From NCBI RefSeq assembly GCF_041381155.1, contig NC_091144.1, positions 20,655,544 to 20,719,543 on the forward strand: a stretch of 64,000 nt of DNA, read 5' to 3'. Below the pieces are notes generated by a model, which did not search any database, was not told the DNA's origin, and saw only the letters and a list, made by a program, of their open reading frames with translations. Every line of letters begins with the position of its first letter. Within the stretch, counting starts at the first letter, position 1. This DNA is from Argopecten irradians (taxonomy: Eukaryota; Mollusca; Bivalvia; Pectinida; Pectinidae). Of the stretch, positions 1 to 12,200 are shown in pieces. The translations under genes were made by a program, and so were the position numbers.

Positions 1-600
1 TTGTTGACCGATTGGTCCCAAAATGCATTATGCACAACTAGGTCCCTAGGCGAACCTACATATAAAATTTGAGAAAGATCCCTTCTGTGCTTTCTGAGAA
101 ATAGCGATTACTAACTTTAAATATCGAAATCCAAGATTGCTGCCTGGCGGCCATCTTGTAGACCAATCGGTCACAAAACGCAATATGCACTACAAGGGCC
201 CAAGAGGAACATACATATGAAATTTGAGACAGATCCCTTCAGCACTTAGTGAGAAATATTGATAATAAACTTTAACTATCAAAATCTAAGATACCTGCCT
301 GGCAACCATCTTGTCAACGGATTGGTCACAAAAAGCAATATGCATTACAAGGGCCCTAGGGGAACCTACATATGAAATTTAAGAAAGATCCCTTCAGTAC
401 TTTCTGAGAAATAGCGATAACAAACTTTAGCTATCAAAATCAAAGATGGCTGTCTGATGGCCATCTTGTGGACAGATCCGTCACAAAATGCCATATGCAC
501 AACTAGGGCCCTAGGGGAACCTACATGTGAATTTTGAGACAGATCCCTTCAGTATTTAGTGAGAAATAGTGATAACAAGAATTGTTAATGGACGGACGGA
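1..600. repeat. Degenerate tandem satellite, ~155-bp unit
   Basis: About four diverged copies of a unit of roughly 155 bp follow each other. Each contains a version of GATTGGTCACAAAA, then an ACTAGGGCCCTAGGGGAAC-like stretch, then TTTGAGAAAGATCCCTTCAG and a CCATCTTG motif. The array ends in GGACGGACGGAGGATGGACG near 590-610. The monomer length resembles bivalve satellites of about 160 bp that also occur inside Helitron-like elements, but I cannot confirm the family by eye. No coding potential is visible. It lies downstream of the last visible NAGK exon, presumably in a NAGK intron. Confidence 0.75.
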
Positions 601-785
601 GGATGGACGACGGATCACTGACAAAAAAAACATTTTATGACTTCTCAACTCATATCCTGAAAAGAAAATCTTTTGAAACGGTAAATATAACTAAAAAGCC
701 CAGAGACTAAAGTTATCGTGTATTAATTACACATACAGGTATATTGTCTCTCGTTCTTATTTTCACCGCAATAAATTACTTCTTG

Positions 786-1336
786 AATAGTTTACTTGCT
801 TACCTCCCTTCAACTCCTTAAAAGATATTCCCATCTTCTATAACTTCATTTACAGGTAACAAGGTTAAATAAAATAGAATTTAATATCTTTCCTCCCATG
901 CTTGACCAGTTAGCTTGGTTACCTCCCGTTTGTCCCTTAAAAGGTGACTCATTCTTGACCAGTGTATTGCTTACCTCCCCTATGTCCTATCAATAACTAG
1001 TTTACTTACCCTCCGCTTTGTCCCCTAAAATATGTCCTATCAATGACTAGTTTACTTACTTACCTCCCCTTGGTCCCCTAAAAGATGTCCTATCAATGAC
1101 TAGTTTACTTACTTACCTCCCCTTGGTCCCCTAAAAGATGTCCTATCAATGACTAGTTTACTTACTTACCTCCCCTTGGTCCCCTAAAAGATGTCCTATG
1201 AATGACTAGTTTACTTACTTACCTCCCCTTGGTCCCCTAAAAGATGTCCCATCAATGACTAGTTTACTTGCTTACCTCCCACTTCGTCCCCTAAAAGATG
1301 TCCTATCAATGACTACTGACTAGTTTACTTACTTAC
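786..1336 (-). repeat. 53-bp minisatellite copied from NAGK exon 5 end and its splice donor
   Basis: About nine copies, clean from about 1040 to 1310 and increasingly degenerate towards 786, directly abut NAGK exon 5 on its intron side. Read on the minus strand, each clean unit contains TTAGGGGACCAAGGGGAG followed by GTAAGTAAG. This is a copy of the true exon 5 end (TTAGGGGACGAAGGGGGAG) and its 5' splice site. Each unit also has a CTTTTAG acceptor-like string before the GGGGAC, so it resembles a 14-base exon flanked by splice signals. Use of a downstream donor would place TAA in frame just after the normal exon end. Confidence is high for the repeat and its origin, lower for any function. Confidence 0.88.
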
Positions 1337-4300
1337 CTCCCCCTTCGTCCCCTAACAGGTGACCCCATCCTCCACACCTGTATGTACTGCCGTCGGGGTT
1401 AACGAGCTGACAATTAGATCCTGTACCTGCTATCAGCACAATTCCACCTGTATCAAAATCAAATTATAATTCAACTGACAAATCAACTTGTTATATATGG
1501 AAGATATAGAAGTAGAAGACAAAATATGTACATAAAATATTATGCATTATTTTAGATGTAATAATTCCTGACAATATGACACAACTAAATAATAGATTTC
1601 TCATATCATTGATCTTTTAATAGAATTTTAGAGATACAACTCATAAAGGGACCACAGTGGCCAAGGTAAAGATGTCTGTAATTCTAGTATTATAAGCCCT
1701 CAATCCAATCCTAGGAGATGGTGACACAGTGGTTTAAGTGACATTTTATCACCAGTGCTTCACTATTCTAATCTGGCCCTCCACCCTTTCACCATGACAA
1801 TTTTGTGGTAACAATATCTGACATTTGACTACTACCCCTCCACCTTTTGATTGTACTGACAAAGCAATTTGTATGCCTGATAATCTCTATAATTAGCCAT
1901 TTGTCAATTAGTTTTTGTTACAGGGCAAAGGTTTTTCTCAAAGTACTCTTGCTAGTTCTTACCCATGCATCCTTAACCAAAAATGGGTATGTATAAAATC
2001 AACTGATGACCGAGATTGCCTTAACTAATGTTTATATTCTCATATACAATGCATAACCAGGTACTTATGTGTCTACAGACGGACAACCTGATGTCAGTAT
2101 ATCCCTCTTAACTTTGTTGTCGGGGTATAACTATAAATCACCGTAAAACATCATTTTCCCTTCCTCTAAATTAAAGTTTCAAAGTGACTTCACGGGACAC
2201 TTCTGATCTATATCATATTGACACTTCTGATCTATATCATATTGAAATGAAGGGAAGTAACTCTGGTAGATCAGAATACCACAGAACAGAACAGGACATC
2301 AGACATAGGTAACACACTATGATACGGCACAGAAACATGACTTAAGCCCTACTAGAACGAATATACGTACCCAGCCTACTATACCTTTCGGCCGGGTACG
2401 AATTGGTCCCTATATGTTGTATAGTGGAGCACTGCCTCCGAAAATCACTTGATAACAGTTACTTTTTTAAGGTTTCCAATTATTTTATGCGTAAACATGC
2501 ATTTACATATTATTTGTCCAAAACAAACATAACTACTGTTCTTAATATCTACCATACCGCTCACAAAAGTCAAATTCACAATTTGTGGACTTGCTGTATA
2601 AATACCCTTCATAAAGACCTACATATGTATTATGTAAAAAAAAATGCCTTGATGAGAATTTGATATTTTATGTGGTTCATTGTTATTGCCTAGTTGGTTG
2701 GTGATATCAATCAAGTACGATAAAATGCCAACAAACCTTTTATAATGGTTTGCATAATCATTAATTTGCTCCATTAGCAGTAATAGGCACAATTGTAGCT
2801 CTAACGACGACAACATTTTCTGTCTAAAAGTCTTTTGAGCTACAATATTGCAGCTAAAGCTCCACCAATCTCCAGTGAAGTTATGATTAGCTCCCTACCT
2901 GTAGAACAAATATACATACCCAGCCTACTGTGCTTTCAAGCCAGGTAAGAGATGGTCCCCATGTGTGCTGGTGGAGCACTGCCACAGTGAATCACTTAGG
3001 TAAAATTGTCTATGCTTTTTATAGGTTTCCAATTATTTCATGCTTATAGATGTATATTTATATCATTTTCCTATAGAACCAACATAACGATCACTGATAA
3101 TCTCTATCTTACTGCCCACAGGATGTTAATTTTACAATCTAGGCATGGCACTGTAAAACTATTTTCAGACAGATCTTACCACTCAAGGATGTCAATTGCA
3201 CAATCTGTGGCATTGCTGTACATTTTCCTTTGAAAAGACCATCATATCAATATGTAACACAAATAATATCTGACTGTGATTTTAAAATCTTGTCTATGTT
3301 TCCATATAGGTAATTGCCCTCCATCGTGCTGTTAAATAATTGTCTACTTTCATTGTCCCGTATTACGGTACTGTTCGTATCATATTATATAATCATATTT
3401 GTTTTGTGTGTCTTGATAAAAGGGCAGATAGCCTCAAAATTTTGAAAATTTTTTTTGTCCACATGGTTGGAATTACTTCTTAGTCCCATATTTATCATTT
3501 GAAGTAATTCCTATCCTACAGACTTACGTTTGATGGGATCCTGTGTCATCTGGAAAATCCTGTTGATATTACTTCTTTGACCCATGTAGGTAAGAGATAT
3601 AAAACTGGCTCAACAACATGTATACAAATGTGTAAATAATCATTTCTGAATATTTAACTTTGCTTCACTAGCAGTAATAGGCACCCATTGTAGCTCTAAA
3701 GACAGCACCATTATCTGTCTTTAAAGCTATAATATTACAGCAAACCTACCTGTTGCTGTGGCTGTTGCAATAGCACCATTGGTATCACTAGACACTGCCA
3801 CATTCTCACTCACTTCACTGTGCTTTGATTTCATGCCATTGATAATTTGCTGTTGAGCTTCTTTCTGATCTGCTCCACTCATAGACAGACCCTGAACAAG
3901 CATTAGTATGATAATTTTATGTAGCTATATAGTTAGATTTTAGCCAAAATCACTTTTCTTTTTTGGCACCATCTCACATCAGGATGAAAGATGTTTCACT
4001 TATAGTCAAATAAATTGTATATGTCTACACTTTCATATTCTGTAAGAAAACATTGAACACATGACTTCTCAGTAAACATACTATACATCTGTCACATTAA
4101 CAAGATTCAACTTATTTCTGGTTTCATATTTTAACTGCAAAATATTGCTTGAGCTGACAACAAAGAAGAAAGATACAGCAAGAGAGTTGTGCCAAGTATT
4201 TACTGTCACAATTATGAGAATCATATCATAACAAAAAGACTTAGCGACATATTATATGGAACATCCAATTCATCTAATAAAATGTATATATGGCAAAGTT

Positions 4301-6000
4301 AAAATGGACGTGACCACATACCAAAGATATTCTGTATTTGTTGAGTTAGTACATACCAAAGCCTTGATGGGTTGTTTTTCATCTAAACCAGCTATTGTCT
4401 TTGCTTCCTGAACCATGTCTTTAACTCTCTTCAGACATTCTTCCAGTCCTACCAGCTAATAAAAAAAGAAAAAGAGTTTTAACACTGACTAATAATTTAA
4501 ACTATAGATAACTTTGTAATAAATGTAAATCTTCACTTACTGTTATCTCTAAAATGGTACAACTAAATCCTACTTAATCATATTTTAATAGATTTTATTG
4601 AATAGGTTTTTATTGAATAGGTTAACCAATAATATGAATACATGGTTGGAGGTAACTTCCTGATGAAGAAAGATATATTATCATTACCCCTATTCCTATC
4701 CATTCTTTTAAAATCAACACTTTTTTGATAGTATGCATTTCCAAAATAATAGTGACATGATCATGATTCTTTATCAATACATGATAGCACATGTATGTCT
4801 TTTTAGCGATATTAACTCTTTTCGACACAACAGATTAAACTCTGACATTTCAACTTAAATTATTTAAATTTATAGTTTATAAGACATTTTCACTCCTATA
4901 GATTATTTTATGTATACAATAGCCATACTAAGTACACATACCCATTGGTTAGTAGATGGTCCTTCTGTTCTGGCCACCACTTCACCATCTGACCGGAACA
5001 AAACCATCTTCGAATGTGTAGCACCTCTATGTAACAGTAATTTAAAGCATGCATATATTTCAGAAATAGACCAAAATTATTGAAATAAAATTCTTTACTT
5101 AAGTACGCTGTACTTAAGTAGGAAATTTTTCTCAAGCTCTGACTATTTACAGATGGAAGATTTCTGGCTGATGGTTGTTGTCAGTAACTGGAGTGAAGGC
5201 AGGGTATGAATATTTGCTCTAAGCACCTCCTAACACTATATATGTACATGTATCTTATCAGTATATACTCCAAAATTGTTAATTGGTTTAATTAACATGA
5301 AGAAGAACAGAGAAAATACACATATAATTGCTGTCAAATGCCCACACCAGAAATCAAACCCGGGCCTCCTGTGTGAAAAACTACCTACTGAGCTAATGAA
5401 GCATGCTCCATCAACTGATTGACAGAGACCGTACTTAACACTTATAATGGACAAACCACACCAACCCGTTCCTTTTATAAACATGAGGCGACTTTTTAAT
5501 TAATTTATGTCCTTGTATCTATTATTCTATTCCATGTAATCATGCACGCGGAATAAGGACTCATACACTATGCACATGTACACATGTAGTATTGGAATCA
5601 TACATGTACAATACTGTACATTAATTGGTTTTTGTACCTAGTACAACTGTTATAATGCTTCATTATCAGTACATTGTACATTAATTTCAATTATGAATTG
5701 ATGTTTGAAGCTGAAAATTGCCTTCATCTTTAGCAGCGGAAAAACAAGGAAATAAAAGATACACATGTATATCAGTGACATGTCAAAACCAACAATCGAT
5801 CCCCTTATGGTTACGCCCCTCAGGTTCCTTAGGCTGTTAGGTTCAGCCATTACTGTAACTGATTCATTTTAGGAAGTGTCAAAAATTGCAAACTTTTAAC
5901 AACCAAAGTCAGTGATTTTAACTTCATGAATCGTTACTAATGTATTCAATTCTTACCCCTCGATTCCGCCAAAATAATCAAATTTGCTGTCACCCGACAT
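1337..6000 (-). CDS. NAGK: N-acetylglucosamine kinase, N-terminal half (partial at left edge)
   Basis: NAGK phosphorylates GlcNAc with ATP to GlcNAc-6-phosphate in the cytosol, salvaging amino sugars. Five phase-consistent coding exons are seen: 6000-5957, 5026-4942, 4455-4357, 3891-3750 and 1447-1337, giving about 160 residues of a family of about 345. The ATG at 6000 opens [16 protein letters not shown], whose GGIEGG is the first phosphate-binding loop of the ASKHA fold. EGPSTNQW, then GLSMSGADQ, then [10 protein letters not shown] follow; the last carries the aspartate matching the catalytic base of human [13 protein letters not shown] is the second phosphate loop, and [13 protein letters not shown] ends the visible part. 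All donors are GT and phases join without gaps. The remaining exons must lie left of base 1. The recognition rests on co-linear similarity to vertebrate NAGK recalled from memory. The exon 5 donor is followed by a tandem array of its own copies. Confidence 0.93.
1448..3749 (-). other. NAGK intron 4, holding an internal duplication
   Basis: This intron shows no coding exon. It contains a 24-bp tandem duplication at about 2195-2244 (ACTTCTGATCTATATCATATT twice, listed in part) and a larger ancient duplication. The block at about 2354-2850 (CCCAGCCTACT, then TGGTCCC, GTGGAGCACTGCC, GGTTTCCAATTATTT, and later AGCAGTAATAGGCAC and TTGTAGCTCTAA) recurs in the same order at about 2905-3745. The second copy runs up to the exon 4 donor. 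The copies are clearly diverged with many indels, so the event is old. Short open frames here are not supported as genes. Confidence 0.6.
5330..5445 (-). mobile_element. tRNA-derived SINE head in NAGK intron 1
   Basis: On the minus strand the sequence TTAGCTCAGTAGGTAG (box A-like) is followed about 30 bases later by GGGTTTGATTTCTGG (box B-like), the spacing of an internal RNA polymerase III promoter. There is no cloverleaf good enough for a functional tRNA and no anticodon arm I trust, so this is read as a SINE or tRNA-related relic. The ends were not defined. A longer element may run to about 5230-5485. Confidence 0.5.
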
Positions 6001-6424
6001 TTTAGCCGCTTTCTGATATGTTTTACAGTATCCCTCCCAGTTACAAAGTTATGTTAACGCACTCCTCCTCCGGTTTTTTTTTTTATTATACAGACATAAG
6101 GGGGGTAACTCTATTGTACGTCCTCATTTTCATTACAATCAGGACAAGATAGTCGATAACTTTTATCAAAAATTTCCATATCGTACTGCTTTCATTTTCT
6201 CTTAAAATCAATTATTAGGGAAAAATGTAGCTTTAGATTATATTTTTATATATACAAAAAGGCCACACGTAGGAACAAATCGGTAGAAAATATGTTTTAA
6301 AAAAATTGACTATTTGTTCCGACAACGAGATTTTCGCGGTGTTCTACGAGACCATAACTTTACCTAGCAACAATCCAACAAAGATGGTTGACAGTTTAGT
6401 TTAGGAACCGAACTTTTAAAAACA
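6001..6424. promoter_or_regulatory. Divergent NAGK / CFAP43 promoter region
   Basis: The start codons of NAGK (minus, at 6000) and CFAP43 (plus, at 6425) are 424 bp apart and point away from each other, so both 5' UTRs and core promoters must share this interval or use upstream non-coding exons. No convincing TATA box is seen for either gene. A T-rich run lies at about 6076-6085. A candidate RFX site near the CFAP43 start is listed separately. Confidence 0.7.
6359..6371 (+). promoter_or_regulatory. Candidate X-box (RFX site) upstream of CFAP43
   Basis: TTTACC-T-AGCAAC matches the X-box half-site pattern GTNRCC N(0-3) RGYAAC with one mismatch (first G to T). It lies about 55 bp before the CFAP43 ATG. 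RFX and FOXJ1 factors drive ciliary genes in animals, and X-boxes typically sit close to the start of such genes, so the position fits. A single degenerate site can arise by chance, and no expression evidence is available here. Confidence 0.4.
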
Positions 6425-9199
6425 ATGGATGCTATTGGGACGTTGGAATTATCGTAAGTAGAGCTTTCACTTTCCTGAGATAAATTTGATTCCCTCGAAT
6501 CGCTGTCATTGTTTGAAAATGAAGAAAATATGGTTTTATTCAATAGATTAACTGACAGCGGCAAAAAGCAGGTGGTTGCAATATTGCCAGTCGATTGTTT
6601 ACAATAATCAGTCCATGCTTCCAGCTAAGAATAAGCAAGTTCATAATGCTGCTGGATAATTAATGATGTTCCCAAAGATAATGAATAACAATGATATACG
6701 AATTGTAATAAAGCCAATGCAGAAACATATAATTCTGGCCAATTGCATGCCCAAGTTTCAGCACCTTTAAATGTAGATTCCAAATTCAATTTCTTTTTGA
6801 ACAGGTGGGCCCAAGGCTATTCTGGGGCACGTGCGGCCTATGTTGACAAGGATGTCCTGTGTTACTTGTGTGGAAGCAACGTGAAGTTTGTTGCTGAAGA
6901 TGGAGCAGAGACGGTATTCAACTTCAAAGGAAATGGAGTTGGACCATTTGCAGTTCATCCAAATGCTAAATGCTTTGCTGTTGCTGAAAAATGCCTTAAT
7001 CCAAAAATATACATCTATGTTTATCCTACATTCCGCCAACTTGGAGTAATTGAAGGTACACTTGTACACTAAAGATTTTTTTCCGTTCGAAATTACAATT
7101 ATGATATAGTAGAATGTGTTCCTTGACACTTTTGTATCCATTACTGCATAACTACGTAGTTACATGTAGAAATTGATATAAATCAAAGACGTTAATGTTT
7201 TATCCGGGATACCTTTATAACGAATAACAATTTATCTTTACATTTGTTACATTTTTTTTAATTTCATTTACATTTTGTACAGGTGGTACCAAACTGGAAT
7301 ATAACAACATCGCCTTTTCTACCAGCGAATATCTGGCTACTGTTTCTGGTATCCCAGATTTCGAGTTGACATTCTGGTAAGCACATTTTCTTTTCAATGA
7401 TGAGTGGTAATGGTATTCTGATATCTATTGCAGTATCTTTCTAAAATTTTAAGATGCTCTGATATCTACTTTAATAGTTTTTAAAATATGCAAGCCTGAC
7501 TGTAATGAATTCTTAAATAGTCTGTCCCATACCAACATTTTCTACTTTTTAAAATATTTGGGGTTATTTTGAGTATAAAAAAATAATCTCTTAATGTTAT
7601 CTCTTATGTAATGAAGCAATTTTGACACTTTTGTTTTATTTGCTTGGTTCTATTCCTACATAGGAAATATACCACTGGGGCTAAGTTGACATCTGTGCAA
7701 GTAACCAACTCCCCAGTAAAATGTATCCAGTTCAACCCTGGAAACTGGCGCCAGATTTGCATTGGATCCGAGAAAGAACTTGCAGTTTGGCAAATGGAAC
7801 AAAGCAATGATGCTTACATGCTACAAGCTCAGTAGGTTTCTTTTGATTAAAAACTTCTTGATCATTTTTTAGGAATTGGAGATAATGCTGATGTATTATA
7901 AATGCATACAAAATAAACTTTGGTATCAAACATGAAGCATCATACATCAAATTTGGATAATAGTCGTTGTGTTTATAACTATCAAAAAGAGTTGTTTTGT
8001 CCTTCATGGTCATAAAACTGAATAGAATTATTATTTGTGTGATTTATATGTATGATATTTTTCAGGATTCAATAATTATAGATATTATGAATATCATACA
8101 AGTATATTAATTGCAAAGATACCATGATATTATATGGGTTTTTTTAAGTTATAGTGAAAAAAAACTTTTTTAATAAAAATTCAAGGTCCAGAAAATACAA
8201 TTTAACTTACAACATTTCAATTATCATTACTGCTTTTGAGAAGCCTATTTAGAGTCCATCATTTTGATCATTAAATCACTAATTTACAGGAAAGTAAAGT
8301 TGCCACATGAAGATGCCTCCTGGCTGGAGGAGGAAAAGGAAAAGGATCACAGTCAATCACGTGCGTCGACACGTATGAGTCGATACACAGTGGAAGTGCC
8401 TAAGGCAGCCATTGCTGGTTTGGTGGGTGATATGGATGACCGCCTGGAGGATATCCAGGATAAATCACCGCGTGTGGTGCCCTCGTCTGCTGCCTGGACA
8501 ACATCTGGTGATATCTATGTTGGATGTAAAGGAGGACATCTTTTAAGGGTTTGTTTTTTTTATATCTTATCATGGTTAATCTCAAGACGACATTTTGTAA
8601 CCAGGGTTGTTCATTCTCCTGACTACAGTCAAAGTGCATGGTCTATAAAGTAAAAAGAATTGATAAGGAATTGTCTTAGTTTTAAAGTTAGTGATAAAGT
8701 TCTGTCATGGTGTGACCAAAATTTGGAGTAGATAGTTACCAAAATTTGGAGTGAAAACCCTGGTATTTATTTTAGAAAAAAAATGTACTTCAATTGACTG
8801 AATCTAAATCCATAAATGTTTTTTAATGTTTCAACAAATTATTCTGTGTATAACATTGATACTGTTATGTCTTTGTGTACAAAACAAAGCCAAGGCCACT
8901 CAGCTTAAAAAAATACCCTTGCATATGATTTTGTTAATGTTATGTTATTGATTTAACACTTTTAGGTTGATGGGGAGACATTCAAAGCCCGAGTAGTCTA
9001 TCATCCCCCTCCTCGGGCCGAGACACCTATCTCTCGGGCCACCAGTGCTGCCAGTGCCAGTAGAGGTCCCTCTATGGCTGACTTTGGTCAGACAAGTAAG
9101 TGATCATTTAATATTAAAATTATGGCAATTGTGATGTAAGATAACTTTGAATTGCCATTTACATTTTAATTTATGTTCAACACTTTTGGTTTTTGTTTG

Positions 9200-9234
<35 letters not shown>

Positions 9235-12200
9235 CCCCACTTTACCTGAAAGGGATCTTTTTGGTCATTGACATATTTGGGAAAACTAATTTGGAGTATT
9301 TTGAAGCTTTGTATTTGATTTTAAGTTAAGTTTTTATGTAGATAGTAGAAATCTCTATGTTTTGCCTAAAAGTTATTGAAAATTTAGATTATCAACTTAT
9401 TGAGATAAAGCAAAGACTCCTATTGACTAGTAGTTTAATGCTTATGAAAATTTTTAGTTGCAGTGATACTGTATTTTCCCCCTTTTTCTCAATCTCTTTT
9501 TCAAGTAGAGCATTCTACAAATTAACTGATTTATGTTTTAGTAAAAGTATAACCTAAATCAAATATGATAACAAATTCTGAAAAAAAAGTGTTACATATA
9601 CATATATTTTATATGTGATTAATTGTTGCACTATTAGGAGTGAAGAAAAGTGTTCGAATGGGCACCAATGGTAAGGTTTGAAGCATAGTGGCTTGTTGTG
9701 TCTAGTTTTGACTTTTTCAGAAGTAGTACCATCATGTTATTATCATTTATCATGTTGTACATTCATTTGTGATTGGTAGAACTGAAAAATAAATATTGAC
9801 CGGTGTGAAATGGATAAATTAGGCAGGATATTTGTGATGAATACGAATGATAGGCCTAGTTAAGAAATAGAATGTGCAAAATCAGGAAGAATTATCATAA
9901 AAATTAAAAATAGATAATGAGCCGAATTACAAAAGACAAATAAACTTAAAAAAGTAAATGACAAGTAATAATTTAGACTTATCACTTTATGAAGAACTAA
10001 GTTTTACTATTGCCTAGTTTTTACCACATTGCCAGTAAAACATTTAATTAGAAAATAAGAAATCTCTTTGTACATGTACTTGTACTTTTTACATTTAAAA
10101 CTTTGATATCAATCACCTCATTTCGTCATTTTTCATGTGGACAATGTTGATGTGTCCAATTTGATTTATTTTCTAAAATAAGTGTATTTTGTAAAAAAAA
10201 AAAAAAATATTATTGTGAATACAACATCAACAAGAATTAAGAATTGAAATGAGCATAGGTATATTGTTGGGTGTCCTGATTGCAATTAGACACAATTTTC
10301 ACGATGCTTGCCTTTTATACTTGAATAAGGAAAATATACTGGTAGCTGGTATGCTTGGTTTTATGTGTAACAGAAAGTGTGTTTGGGGTTTATGGAACTG
10401 AGAACTATTTTTGATTTGGGTTTGTGGAACTAGAACTATACTTGACCAACATCTCATTGTATTGAGGACTATTTTGTGTGTGTTGTTTATTAGTATGAAA
10501 TCAAACTTTTATATATAATTGTTAAGAAAAAAATATAAACAAAGTAAGAAAAGAAATGGAACAGAAAACCAAGACTTAAAATTTAGTGATAAATGTTAAA
10601 AGACTTCCCTTTAATTACTCTGATTTGCTTGTAATCTATCACATCAATGTTTAATACAACATATGTGTGTATTAATGAAAAGATAAGTTATATGTAATTG
10701 TTTTGACTACCTCTATATATTTTGTTTTGAAATGGTTTCAAACAATGGAATTTTGTGTAAAATTATTTTCATGGATTTTCTGATTTTGAATAAGCGAGCT
10801 ACTTATTTGGTTTGCAAAGTCTGTGTGACTTAAGTATTTTTTTCAGGATAAAAATTGGAGTTTAAATACAATTGTAACTATACACTTGTACTCTTGTCTT
10901 TTTCTTTTAAAATCAGCAGTGTAGTTTACAAAGAAGCATATGTCTTGCAGTCAGTGGCCATAATACAGTATAAACATTTCACTTTATATTCTTATTGACC
11001 TTATATATTATAAGGGGTTGTTTTTCATTCAGTCCTATGTCATTTTCATACCAACTGAAAACCCTTTTAGTCTGATTTTGAGATTATTTGATTATTTTCC
11101 TTTTCCTATTTAAAAATATTTATAATGAAATCTGTTTTACTTTAAGATAATGTTTTGGGGCATCAACTGAAAAGTTCATTGAATATAATACTTGGCTTTT
11201 ATGGCAAAGGAAACTTATTGAAAATTACAATAAAATATGATTTCAGAATATAATTTTAAATTATATTAACTGTAGTATATATAACCCACTGACTGTTAAA
11301 ATTGAATTTGCTAGACTTTTTGTGATATGCTTTGGAGAGTTTTGAAAAAATCTATTACATGTATTAAGTAAGTTTAAATATGTTTTCAAATAAGAGCATA
11401 TATATGCAGTCATCAAGTTTTATCTCAATTTTTTTAATGGAGGGAGTGATATCGCATGGAAGCTTGACACATTTTGCCACAATTTATGATTCAAAAATTA
11501 TGTAACTTTTTATTATTGTCTTGAACTCAGATACAGAATTTTCTCAATGAAATTTAAGAACATTATGTTTTGTGCTGGGTCTATTTCCAGAATGATGCCA
11601 GAATTTAATCTCAAAATCATGTTTAATATCCAGATCTCTTTTAATTAAAATTTAGAAAAAAATAACGATTATTCTGAAGATTTTATAGGATATTTATCTA
11701 GTGTACAATATACCAGTAAATTTTTCATGAAATACTTTGTTATTTAACAGTGACGGACGATATGAATGCGATGATGCTTGAAGGCAGTATGAACTGTTTA
11801 GGACTTCATCAGAAGGGACTGTACGCTGCAGGAGAGGTAAGATAGATAAGGAGAAATGGTGAATATTATCTCATAAATCACTCTACAAACACTGTGTACA
11901 ACTTTTGTTTATATGGCTTCAATATTATGTATGTTGCACACCCATAAGGTCATACTTAAAAACTCATTTATAATAGATGTTGAAAAGATGTTTAAATGTC
12001 ACAGAAAATATCTGGGTTGAGTAGACTCTATTTCCTTCATAAAAGACAGTGCAGCTTGATATTTTTTATCTAAAACAATATGTAAGCTTGAATATGTTTT
12101 ACATATCTGTATAAAAGTAAAGATTTATGATTGACTTATTAAATTTACATATTTGTTATTTTTCTGTACAGGATGGCGTTTTGAGACTCATCAACCTTAA

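Noticed and set aside
5330-5445. Functional tRNA gene on the minus strand
   Set aside because: Only box A and box B-like strings are present. The stems do not pair convincingly, so it was called a SINE head.
6364-6564. Minus-strand frame overlapping CFAP43 exon 1
   Set aside because: It overlaps the promoter and exon 1 of CFAP43, shows no family similarity, and does not join the NAGK exons.
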